Virus record (IMG/VR): IMGVR_UViG_3300047409_000150
Span: 1 to 20,702 of that record
Length of the DNA stretch: 20,702 nucleotides
Direction: 5' to 3' (one strand)
Source: a virus
The notes below the pieces were generated by a model. That model saw only the letters and a list, made by a program, of their open reading frames with translations. It did not search any database and had not been told where the DNA came from. Shown here piece after piece: positions 14,127 through 20,566 of this stretch. The first letter of the stretch is position 1; each line of letters begins with the position of its first letter. Both the position numbers and the translations under genes were made by a program.

Positions 14127-15518
14127 GTGCCTGTCTGGCGTCCTGGCGACGCGTGGCCCACTACGACGCCTGGCGGCGCTGTATCGCCTCACTGGGGCGG
14201 TTACACGAAGCTGTACGTACGCGCCGCTATCGGCGCTGGGAATTCGTTCCACATGGGCGCACACAACTACGACCGCCTGAACGCTGGGAACGTGTTAGGC
14301 GGCGGGACACCCGCGCCAGGCGGCGACCTGTGGGTCGATATCGCCTGTGACGTTCGCGATATCGGCGTGATAACTGGGGCGACGACGTCGCAGGGCATTC
14401 TGTCGAAACCCGACGCGGGAACCGTGACCGTCACTATCGCTGACCCTGGCGGTATCTACGACCCGCTGAACCCTGGCGGACCATTCGCCTACGGCGGACG
14501 GTCGCGACTGATACCAGGAACACCGATAGAGGTTTTCGCCGAAGTCGTCGACGGCGACACAGCCGCCGTATCGACTCACTACCTGTTCACAGGGACCGCT
14601 GACAGCTGGGAACAGGACTGGACGCCGAAGCCACACGACCGCGAAACGAAACTGGTCGCGACGGACGCGACAAAACAGTTCGCCCGACTGGACCGACCCG
14701 AACAGCCGCCCGCAGGCGCAGGCGACACGACGAAACAGCGCATACACCGAATCGTGGACTTTTTCGGCTGGACCGGAACCGTGATCGACCCGCCGACAGG
14801 GTCAGGGACCGCGACGCTACAGGCGACGACGCTCGCCCAGTCCGCCTGGGAACTGTTGAACCGCACACTGGACGACGAACTCGGTTACGTCTACGTCACG
14901 ACGAAAGGCGAACTTCGCTGGCTACCGCGTTCGACGTGGTCGACGACCGTTCCGCCGTCAGTGACGCTGGGCTGTGATGTCGGTTACGACGTCCTGATAG
15001 ACGCGACCCCGTCCGCGCTGGATCGGCAAATGCGAAACGCTGTCTATGCGGCGCGCACAGGCGGGGTAGCGCAGTCGGCGACGTCGCAAAGTTCGATTGA
15101 CAAGTATGGGCGCTACGACTACACGCGCACAGACCTAGGGTTAGCCGACGACGCGCAGGCGGGCGTGTGGGCGACGACACTGGTGACGCTGTACGCCTAC
15201 CCACAGGTCACGCTGGACGATGTCGTCATGCGACCCGACGTCGACCCGAAACCGTGGAAGGCGTGGAAGTCGATACTCGGTGTCACGCCCGTAACCGACA
15301 TCGTCCGCGTTCACTGGTCGCCGCCCGACATACCGACACATGTCGTCGACGTCAATTCGCGTGTGTTCGGCATCGCTCACGACATCACACGCGCCGCGTG
15401 GGAAGTGAAATGGCAACTGGTCAACAGTCGCCCAGCGGCGCAGGCGGGCGCTGTGTTCACGATGGGACCGCACCCCCAAGACCGCCTAGATAGCAATTTC
15501 GTACTGACAGCCGCGTAA
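14127..15518 (+). CDS. Minor tail protein (baseplate/tail-tip)
   Basis: 463 residues from GTG right after the tape-measure stop. It is beta-rich with SQGILSKPDAGTVTVTIADP, YDPLNPGGPFAYG and HYLFTGTADSWEQDW, as in siphovirus distal-tail/tail-tip proteins. Only two large tail-tip genes follow the tape measure, so this one probably joins the roles normally split among several proteins. A motif is repeated at both ends: FHMGAHNYDRLNAGNVLGG (near residue 42) and FTMGPHPQDRLDSNFVLTA (near residue 446). Confidence 0.8.
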   Translation: MPVWRPGDAWPTTTPGGAVSPHWGGYTKLYVRAAIGAGNSFHMGAHNYDRLNAGNVLGGGTPAPGGDLWVDIACDVRDIGVITGATTSQGILSKPDAGTVTVTIADPGGIYDPLNPGGPFAYGGRSRLIPGTPIEVFAEVVDGDTAAVSTHYLFTGTADSWEQDWTPKPHDRETKLVATDATKQFARLDRPEQPPAGAGDTTKQRIHRIVDFFGWTGTVIDPPTGSGTATLQATTLAQSAWELLNRTLDDELGYVYVTTKGELRWLPRSTWSTTVPPSVTLGCDVGYDVLIDATPSALDRQMRNAVYAARTGGVAQSATSQSSIDKYGRYDYTRTDLGLADDAQAGVWATTLVTLYAYPQVTLDDVVMRPDVDPKPWKAWKSILGVTPVTDIVRVHWSPPDIPTHVVDVNSRVFGIAHDITRAAWEVKWQLVNSRPAAQAGAVFTMGPHPQDRLDSNFVLTAA

Positions 15519-15531
15519 AGGGGAACGAAAC

Positions 15532-16140
15532 ATGACCGGACAGAAAACCTGGGCTATCGGCGAAGAAGTTCTAGCGACCGATTTCAATAACTACGTTCAG
15601 TCTCAGGTCACCGCGCAGTTCGCGAACGCCGCCGCCCGCGACGCCTGGTCAAGTCCGCCGAATGGCGCGCTGTGCGTCACGCTGGACGACGGTGTGCTAT
15701 GGCAACGTGGCCCGACCGCCTGGCGTAAACCCTGGGCGTCGCCCTGGGGTCGCGTCGGCGAAGCGGTAGCGGTAGCTGACCACTTGACGTTTACAACAGT
15801 GATGACAGCTATCAACGGAATGAGCATCACGTTTACCGCGTTCGCTGGGCGGCTGTATCGGGTCTATTTCATCGTCGCCGCCCGACAGAACACCGCGAAC
15901 GGTGTTCAGGCGTTCCAAATCTTCGACGGCACGACAGGCGCGTCGGTCATCCAGCGAATGGGCGTCGCGGGCCTGTTCGACGCCGTACAAGGCGAACTGT
16001 TGCTCAGCTGGCCCGCTGGGGCGCGGACCCTGTCCGTTCGGGCGAACGTTGCCGCAGGATCAATGGACATTCTGTCGGCGTCCGCTTTAAGCGGTCGCAT
16101 TTACGTTTCCGACATCGGCCCGACAGGGGTTCCGGTATGA
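15532..16140 (+). CDS. Minor tail protein, putative receptor-binding
   Basis: 202 residues, AAAGGGG upstream of the ATG. The start (TWAIGEEVLATDFNNYVQSQ, then FANAAARDAW, PNGALCVTLDDGVLWQRGPT, AWRKPW) is the common N-terminal module of actinophage tail-tip proteins that attaches to the tail. The C-terminal half is a beta-sandwich-like Ala/Gly/Thr-rich domain with FQIFDGTTGASVIQRM and SWPAGARTLSVRANV, a likely host-contact head. Position last among tail genes, just before the endolysin, supports adsorption. Its TGA overlaps the endolysin ATG. Confidence 0.75.
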   Translation: MTGQKTWAIGEEVLATDFNNYVQSQVTAQFANAAARDAWSSPPNGALCVTLDDGVLWQRGPTAWRKPWASPWGRVGEAVAVADHLTFTTVMTAINGMSITFTAFAGRLYRVYFIVAARQNTANGVQAFQIFDGTTGASVIQRMGVAGLFDAVQGELLLSWPAGARTLSVRANVAAGSMDILSASALSGRIYVSDIGPTGVPV

Positions 16141-16991
16141 CTGGCCGCTACTTGACCGAAATGGCCGACGTGTTACGCGCCGCAGGACTACACGTCGAAG
16201 AAGTCGACGGCTGGGAAACCCGCGCCCGTTCCTCGGGCGGCTACGCCGAAGGGCGACCGTGGGTCGTCATGTGGCACCACACAGCCAGCCAGGCGTCGCC
16301 CGATAGCGACATCGCCTATATCGTCGGCGCTGACACCGCGCCGATATCGAACCTGTACCTAGACCGCACAGGCTGTATCCATGTCATCGCCGCAGGCGCA
16401 ACGAACACGAACGGGAAAGGCGGGCCACAGTCGTTCACGCGTGGCACAGTCCCACTAGACAAAATGAACGAATACGCCGTATCCATCGAAGCGGCGAACA
16501 GCGGGCTAGGTGAACCGTGGCCCTGCGAACAAATCGACGCGTTCTTCGCCGCGTCAATCGCCCTGACGAACTGGCTGGGCCTATCCCCGTCCGATATTTC
16601 CAGCCACGCGGGCTGGACGACTCGCAAGATCGACCCAGCGACCGCCGCCGCCGTACAGGGACCGTGGAAACCGCGATCGGTCAACACGTCGGGAACATGG
16701 TCGCTGGACGACCTACGCCACGAAGCAACACGCCGCGCCACCACAGCCCCATCACCCACCCCGCCTACGGAAGAAGACGACATGACCGCAGCGACACTCT
16801 GGCGACCGAAAGGTTACGTAAACACGTTCCTCATCGGCGCTGGTTCCACCATGCATGTATCCGAAGCTGTCTACACATCACTGACCGCCCGCGGGGTTCC
16901 CGTAGTGGTCGAAATGCATCCACAGATGCTTGAAACGTGCCTGTTCCAAACCGGGCTGACCGAAGCGGATTTGGTCCCTGGCGGCGGCTGA
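16137..16991 (+). CDS. Endolysin, N-acetylmuramoyl-L-alanine amidase
   Basis: 284 residues (ATGA overlap). The N-terminal Amidase_2/PGRP domain (about residues 20-180) has WVVMWHHTAS (zinc His47), a SIEAAN motif, SSHAGWTTRKIDP (zinc His157 and Asp166, Lys164). It cuts the amide between muramic acid and the stem peptide. A Pro/Thr linker (TTAPSPTPPTEEDD) leads to a 69-residue C-terminal domain with no catalytic motif, probably wall-binding. Met216 at 16782 has GGAAG eight bases before it, so a free C-terminal domain may also be made. There is no signal peptide, so release needs a holin. Confidence 0.92.
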   Translation: MTGRYLTEMADVLRAAGLHVEEVDGWETRARSSGGYAEGRPWVVMWHHTASQASPDSDIAYIVGADTAPISNLYLDRTGCIHVIAAGATNTNGKGGPQSFTRGTVPLDKMNEYAVSIEAANSGLGEPWPCEQIDAFFAASIALTNWLGLSPSDISSHAGWTTRKIDPATAAAVQGPWKPRSVNTSGTWSLDDLRHEATRRATTAPSPTPPTEEDDMTAATLWRPKGYVNTFLIGAGSTMHVSEAVYTSLTARGVPVVVEMHPQMLETCLFQTGLTEADLVPGGG

Positions 16992-16993
16992 CA

Positions 16994-17359
16994 TTGCCAG
17001 ACTCAGGGATACACAAACCCAGCCGCGACTGGGTCGCGTTGACACTCGCAATCGGGCTGGCGACCGCCGTGAACCTGATAGTCGTCGGCGTCCTACTCGC
17101 CGCCTACTACCGCGGCCAGAAGACAGGCGACTACTCACTATCCGAAAACGCGACACAGGTACTCATCGCCGCATTCGGCGGAATGATCGGCGTCATCGGC
17201 GGATACGTCGGCGGTAGCTCAGTAGCGAAAGCGACGACCGTGTCAGCCGAACGCGACCAAATGCTGTTGAACGCCCAGCCGATACCCGACGACAACGCGG
17301 TCCAACATGTCGACATCGTCGGGACCGTCGAAACGACAGAAGCGACGCCCGACGCGTGA
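16994..17359 (+). CDS. Two-helix membrane protein, probable holin
   Basis: 121 residues, read from TTG 16994 (two bases after the endolysin stop). An upstream ATG at 16937 would overlap the endolysin by 55 bases and is less likely. It has two membrane helices (VALTLAIGLATAVNLIVVGV and VLIAAFGGMIGVIGGYVGGS) with a polar loop, and a charged C-terminal tail. Its position right after the endolysin suggests the holin that lets the amidase reach the wall. The start is uncertain. Confidence 0.75.
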   Translation: MPDSGIHKPSRDWVALTLAIGLATAVNLIVVGVLLAAYYRGQKTGDYSLSENATQVLIAAFGGMIGVIGGYVGGSSVAKATTVSAERDQMLLNAQPIPDDNAVQHVDIVGTVETTEATPDA

Positions 17360-17499
17360 CAGGGTTCGACTGGTCGAATCTGAACGTCGCCGCCGCGTTC
17401 ATACTCGGGGCGGTCCTGGCGACCGTCGCAACCATTCGCATCGTTCGCGCTGTGTCGGCGACGATGCGCGACGAACGTAAGAAAGACCGCGACAGCTAG
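17356..17499 (+). CDS. Single-span membrane protein, second holin candidate
   Basis: 47 residues, GTG overlapping the previous stop (GTGA). One transmembrane helix (VAAAFILGAVLATVATIRIV) is followed by a basic tail (MRDERKKDRDS). Pairs of small membrane proteins after the endolysin are typical of actinophage lysis cassettes, where one may act as holin partner or antiholin. Its TAG shares the palindrome CTAG with the TAG of the convergent minus-strand gene, leaving no room for a terminator between late and lysogeny transcripts. Confidence 0.7.
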   Translation: MTGFDWSNLNVAAAFILGAVLATVATIRIVRAVSATMRDERKKDRDS

Positions 17500-17863
17500 G
17501 ACCGTGTCACGTCGCGCAGCATCGCGGCTGTCTGGTCACGCCACACGAACAGCGCCGCCAGCGCGGCCACAGGAACCTTTCCCGAAGGTTTCGCCAGCTG
17601 TTCGACAACAGGAAGAACGATGTCGTCAACAGTCCACGGTCCAACATGACGCGGGGCGGTGTCGGGTTCGTGTGGGACGACGTCGACCGACTGGCGCGGC
17701 TGACGTCCAATCGTGACGGGTCCGTCCGCGATGCGGTGTATCACTCGCCCGACGACAGGTAGGGACATATCGTCGGGGTGGCGCTGTCGGATATGCGACG
17801 CCGGATTTCGGTACACGCCGCCGCACAGGTCGCAGCGGTAACGTCCTGATAGATCGCTTCCAT
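17496..17863 (-). pseudogene. C2H2-type zinc-finger protein, frame broken at 5' end
   Basis: From about 17843 to the stop at 17496 the minus strand reads as phage-like coding sequence with a zinc finger at its start: RCDLCGGVYRNPASHIRQRH (Cys-x2-Cys-x8/9-His-x4-His). A helical C-terminal part follows, with VEQLAKPSGKVPVAALAALF and WRDQTAAML. No start codon precedes the cysteines in this frame. The ATG at 17863, overlapping the stop of the 118-aa gene (TGATG), is one base out: it reads MEAIYQD and then runs into a 40-residue out-of-frame peptide ending at 17741. Adding one base near 17843 would give MEAIYQD-(R)YRCDLCGG. It may be a real mutation, a recombination junction or a sequence error. 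Confidence 0.7.
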
Positions 17864-18219
17864 CAGTCCTCCCACTCTTCGAGCTCTTTGCGGATCGCCT
17901 CGAGCAGCGCTTGGCGAGCTTCCTTTGACGGCGGCATCAACGAGAAATGACCCTCTGGCCGTTTCCAACCCCAGCGGGTCTCGGCCAGCGCCGCCATCGT
18001 CGAGGCGGCGGTCATGAACTTGTCGAGGCTGGTCTGCAGGATGATCGAGCCTTCGATGTCGGCTGAGATGATCATCACTGAGGGTTCGCCGGATTGCATT
18101 CCCGCCTCGATGACGCAGAACGTCATCGCCTGGTTGCCCGACAGATCGATGATCGGTTGCGGTAGGTCAGGCAGCGCGGGTGGGTCAGCCTTGCCTTGAG
18201 CCAGAATGCGCGCTTCCAT
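17863..18219 (-). CDS. Hypothetical protein in a foreign-composition block
   Basis: 118 residues. The ATG at 18219 overlaps the previous TGA and has GGGAGG ten bases upstream, so this start is preferred to the upstream GTG at 18252. It appears soluble, with a Pro-rich start, a beta core (MTFCVIEAGMQSGEPSVMII), a helix (SLDKFMTAASTMAALAETRW) and an acidic helix at the end (ARQALLEAIRKELEEWED). I recognise no family. Glu is GAG as often as GAA (about 7 to 5 by hand), against almost only GAA elsewhere, and GAGCTC and CTCGAG occur, which marks it as acquired. Downstream of the HTH gene it would be expressed in the lysogen, so it is a candidate moron or exclusion gene. Confidence 0.75.
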   Translation of the reverse strand: MEARILAQGKADPPALPDLPQPIIDLSGNQAMTFCVIEAGMQSGEPSVMIISADIEGSIILQTSLDKFMTAASTMAALAETRWGWKRPEGHFSLMPPSKEARQALLEAIRKELEEWED

Positions 18220-18350
18220 CAGTGCACCACCTCCCGGATCGAGTCGATGCACTTCGACTCGGCGAGACCGCCGTGTTCCCGACGGGCGTAGGCCGCGTCG
18301 AGCTCAGCGATCGCCGCCTTGACACCGTTCAAGCGGTCGACCGTACCCAC
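18219..18350 (-). CDS. Hypothetical short ORF, probably the 3' part of a broken gene
   Basis: From GTG 18350 this reads 43 residues (GTVDRLNGVKAAIAELDAAY and on to SIREVVH), mostly helical, with its TGA overlapping the next ATG and carrying the GGGAGG ribosome site of that gene. It may not be independent: the 54-aa gene before it stops inside it in another frame. One added base near 18338-18345 would fuse the two as ALWV-x-VDRLNGVKAAIA. Codon use changes to the foreign type about here. Confidence 0.5.
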   Translation of the reverse strand: MGTVDRLNGVKAAIAELDAAYARREHGGLAESKCIDSIREVVH

Positions 18351-18493
18351 AGCGCGACGTCGGGCGCGTCAGGTAGGTCTAGGGCCAGTCGGTTCGTTAG
18401 ATGTCCGTCGACAATTTCGGCGCGTAGCGGTACACCGTTGCGGTGTGCGAGGCCCAGAACCCAGCCGACAAATTGCGCGTGTCGAACGTTCAT
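18329..18493 (-). CDS. Hypothetical small protein, perhaps 5' part of a broken gene
   Basis: 54 residues from ATG directly after the TAG of the HTH gene (TAGATG). It reads RHAQFVGWVLGLAHRNGVPL, then RAEIVDGHLTNRLALDLPDA, with phage-type codons (CTA, GAA, CGA). It ends ALWVRSTA at a TGA inside the foreign-composition block. The abrupt end and the open frame just beyond it suggest a truncated or frameshifted gene. No family is recognised. Confidence 0.55.
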   Translation of the reverse strand: MNVRHAQFVGWVLGLAHRNGVPLRAEIVDGHLTNRLALDLPDAPDVALWVRSTA

Positions 18494-18736
18494 CTACTGC
18501 GACCGCCGTGGGGGGGGGGGGGGGGTCTGATTGCGACGTTCGCAGGCGGCTACGAACGCGGCGACCGCCGCAGGACGAAAACGAATCGTGTGGTAACCCA
18601 GACGCACCGACGCCAGCTGACCCGAACGGGCGTAGCGTTTCACGGTTTCAGGCGACACGCTCAGCATCGCGGCAACCTGGGCAACGGACAGTAATCGGTC
18701 ATCTATGGGCCTACCCCTTTCACCCGAACAGGTCAT
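18494..18736 (-). CDS. HTH protein, putative immunity/lysogeny regulator, with a poly-C tract
   Basis: 80 residues. An HTH_17/MerR-type domain occupies residues about 15-60: LLSVAQVAAMLSVSPETVKR, ARSGQLASVRLGYHTIRF, then AAVAAFVAACERR. It is the first gene of the only leftward cassette and faces the integrase across attP, as phage repressors often do. No larger cI-like repressor is present, so it is the best repressor candidate. An excisionase role is the alternative. Residues TPPPPPRRSQ are encoded by 16 consecutive C bases (18525-18510), a likely slippage site four codons before the stop. Confidence 0.75.
   Translation of the reverse strand: MTCSGERGRPIDDRLLSVAQVAAMLSVSPETVKRYARSGQLASVRLGYHTIRFRPAAVAAFVAACERRNQTPPPPPRRSQ
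18510..18525. repeat. 16-base G homopolymer (poly-C in the minus-strand HTH gene)
   Basis: Sixteen G in a row on the plus strand, within the last codons of the HTH gene. Losing one base would change the end to a short HGGRSR tail stopping on the next gene's ATGA. Gaining one would read about 45 residues further through the next gene's region. It is also the position in this window most prone to sequencing error. Confidence 0.9.
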
Positions 18737-18828
18737 GGTCAGCGACGACCCGTAAGTAAGCGGACAGTAAGAACCCCCACCCCCTGAACACTAGGCGCTA
18801 CTGGCTGTCACTGTCTACTACCGCTGTT

Positions 18829-19037
18829 CTACACACTTTCGTTACACACTGGCGGGTTCGTTCGGCGGAAAAGTGCCCCTGACCAGGTGGGCGTGACAGG
18901 AATCGAACCTGCGACTTCTACCGTGTCATGAGACACAACAGCCCAGTTCAGGCGTCACGAACAGGGGATTTCTACACACTGATAGCTACTATTTGTCCTG
19001 GGGTGATACCCGCTAGTACACACAACTACTACACACA
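18829..19037. repeat. Arm-type repeats (TACACAC) flanking attP
   Basis: Five copies of NTACACAC(T/A) lie on the plus strand: 18829-18837, 18842-18850, 18972-18980, 19016-19024 and 19029-19037. Two are on one side of the core and three on the other. This is the layout of arm sites bound by the N-terminal domain of lambda-type integrases. Assignment is from position and repetition only. Confidence 0.65.
18886..18929 (-). other. attP: attP core: 3' half of a tRNA-Val(GAC)
   Basis: On the minus strand this reads as a tRNA from the anticodon loop to the 3' end: loop ATGACAC (T33, anticodon GAC), stem 3' strand GGTAG, variable AAGTC, T-arm GCAGG-TTCGATT-CCTGT, acceptor CACGCCC, discriminator A, then CC. 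The matching 5' half (CTACC, GGGCGTG) is absent, so it is not a functional tRNA gene. Phage attP cores often copy the end of the host tRNA they enter so that the tRNA is restored. It lies just upstream of the integrase operon. Confidence 0.8.
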
Positions 19038-19052
19038 CAGGACACAGGAACC

Positions 19053-19145
19053 ATGAACGAAGCCACGCCGAAATGCCCGCACGTAACAGCCGACCACTAC
19101 AAGCCTTGCGCACAATGCGCCGCCAGGAAGGGACGGAACCGATGA
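19053..19145 (+). CDS. 30-aa zinc-knuckle protein upstream of integrase
   Basis: ATG at 19053 with AGGAA close upstream. It reads a 30-residue peptide, with Cys8-x-His10 (KCPHVTADH) and Cys19-x2-Cys22 (PCAQC), then a basic tail. The TGA overlaps the integrase ATG (ATGA), which supports it as a true, coupled gene. It may bind DNA at attP or only serve as a translated leader for integrase. The CPH...CxxC layout matches the wrap-around gene at 20567/1-204. Confidence 0.65.
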   Translation: MNEATPKCPHVTADHYKPCAQCAARKGRNR

Positions 19146-20365
19146 CCGCGAAGAAGACAGCGGGTCGCGCCCGCCACGGTCAAGGGTCCATGCGCTACGA
19201 CGCGACACGCGACCTGTGGGTCGCACAGGTCACTATCGGCGGGAAGCGAAAGACCGTCGCCCGAAAGACACAGCGCGACTGTCAGACCGAACTAGACAAA
19301 ATCATTTCGGCGATGCGCGCGGGCGAAGTCGTAACCCGTCGTGTCGGGCTGACCGTCGCCGACGTCCTAGACCACTGGCTAACCGTGTCGCTACCAAACG
19401 AAATCGCGGTCAGCGGGAAAGGCGACGCGCCAGGAACGCTAATCAATCATGGCGCGTACGTTCGTCGCCTGACCGCCGTCATGGGAAAGCGACCCGTCGC
19501 GAAACTGACCGTCGACGATGTCGAACGGGCCTACGCGGTCATCGCGAAAGGGTCCGACAAGAAACCCCGAAAGGCGGTAGGCGACGACTACCTACGACGA
19601 ATGCGGGTCACGCTGTTACGCGCCATGAAAGACGCCCGCCGTCGCCGCGTCGTGTCGGACGATGTTGTACGCGTCGTGTCGGACGCGATGATTCCCGCGG
19701 CGCTGACCGCGGCGAAAGGCGAACGCCGCGCGTTGACCGCCGACGAAATGCGGTCGCTATTGACCGCCAGCGAACCCCGTCGCTTACACGCGCTGTTCCT
19801 ACTGGCGTTGTCGTCGGGTATGCGCCCAGGCGAACTGCTCGGGCTGTACTGGTCCGACCTACACCTAGACGAAGACCTGTCGGGCGACGTCCCGTATCTG
19901 GAAGTGAATCACGCGGTACAGCGACAGGCGAATAACCGCTTCGCGGTAGTCGAAGAACTGAAAACGGCGGGTTCGTATCGCGCCCTAGAACTGTCGCCGA
20001 CAGTCGTCGCCGCGCTACGGGCGCACAGGGTCGCCCAGAACGTCGAACGACTCGCCGCGTCGTCATGGCCGAACCCAGACCTAGTGTTCGCGTCGACCCG
20101 TGGAACGATCCTGAACCCGTCGAACGTCCGTCGTGAATTCGCCGACGTGTGCAAGCTGGCTGGCGTCGCGAAGATCGTCCCGAACGAAACACGCCACACG
20201 TTCGCGACGATGCTGGCCGAATCGAAGATGAACACGTTTCAGATAGTCGACATTCTGGGACACACGAACGACCGCATGATTAACGCCCACTACCGGAAGA
20301 AGCGAAAGGGAATCGTTCGCGGGTCGACCGCTGTTGTCGACCAGTTCCTAGGGACCGCGAAATGA
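19142..20365 (+). CDS. int: Tyrosine site-specific integrase
   Basis: 407 residues from the ATG that overlaps the 30-aa gene's stop. An upstream in-frame ATG (19073) is less likely. The N-terminal arm-binding domain (GQGSMRYDATRDLWVAQVTI) is followed by a SAM-like core-binding domain (LTVADVLDHWL and on) and the catalytic domain, with Arg in SSGMRPGELLGL, Lys in LKTAGSYR, Arg in NETRHTFATML, His in ILGHTNDRM and the nucleophile Tyr in AHYRKK. The first His of the usual HxxR box is Asn here. It inserts the phage at the tRNA-Val matched by attP. TGA overlaps the next ATG. Confidence 0.95.
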   Translation: MTAKKTAGRARHGQGSMRYDATRDLWVAQVTIGGKRKTVARKTQRDCQTELDKIISAMRAGEVVTRRVGLTVADVLDHWLTVSLPNEIAVSGKGDAPGTLINHGAYVRRLTAVMGKRPVAKLTVDDVERAYAVIAKGSDKKPRKAVGDDYLRRMRVTLLRAMKDARRRRVVSDDVVRVVSDAMIPAALTAAKGERRALTADEMRSLLTASEPRRLHALFLLALSSGMRPGELLGLYWSDLHLDEDLSGDVPYLEVNHAVQRQANNRFAVVEELKTAGSYRALELSPTVVAALRAHRVAQNVERLAASSWPNPDLVFASTRGTILNPSNVRREFADVCKLAGVAKIVPNETRHTFATMLAESKMNTFQIVDILGHTNDRMINAHYRKKRKGIVRGSTAVVDQFLGTAK

Positions 20366-20562
20366 CCGCCCGCTGGCTAACGCGGGTAGACCTGACCGAC
20401 ACCGAACTAGGCGCGGTAATCACCGCGCTGAACTTCGCGCTGATTTGCGAAGGCGAAGTGTTCATAGACGAAGATGGACACGACGACGACGAACAGGTCG
20501 CCGCCGCTAGCGAACTACTCGGCCGACTACTAACGCGTCGTCGTCGGTCGTCAGCGAATTAA
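20362..20562 (+). CDS. Hypothetical acidic protein
   Basis: 66 residues (ATGA overlap with integrase). A helix (TDTELGAVITALNFALICEG) is followed by a very acidic stretch (EVFIDEDGHDDDEQ), another helix (AAASELLGRLL) and a basic end (TRRRRSS). No family is recognised. Its place directly after integrase and before the wrap-around zinc protein suggests a role in integration, excision or regulation, unproven. Confidence 0.7.
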   Translation: MTARWLTRVDLTDTELGAVITALNFALICEGEVFIDEDGHDDDEQVAAASELLGRLLTRRRRSSAN

Positions 20563-20566
20563 CGAC

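Larger units (their letters stand above)
18737..19052. promoter_or_regulatory. Lysogeny control and attachment region
   Basis: 316 bp without a gene between the divergent HTH gene and the integrase operon. It holds repeated CTTACT (minus strand, about 18753-18770), the 12-mer CTACTGGCTGTC (18798-18809, also at 301-312), integrase arm-type repeats and the attP core. A minus-strand promoter for the HTH gene is expected but no clear -35/-10 pair is seen. For the rightward operon, TACTAT near 18986-18991 or TAGTAC near 19014 are only weak -10 candidates. Confidence 0.6.

Noticed and set aside
17741-17863. Independent 40-aa gene after the 118-aa gene
   Set aside because: After MEAIYQD it runs out of frame through a clear zinc-finger coding sequence, so it is better explained as a frameshifted start.
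18755-18790. Minus-strand promoter for the HTH gene
   Set aside because: Repeated CTTACT and TACTTA resemble a -10, but no acceptable -35 lies at 16-18 bp.
18886-18960. A complete tRNA gene
   Set aside because: Only the 3' half folds. The sequence beyond the anticodon loop does not pair with the acceptor, D-arm or anticodon stem, so it is an attP copy.
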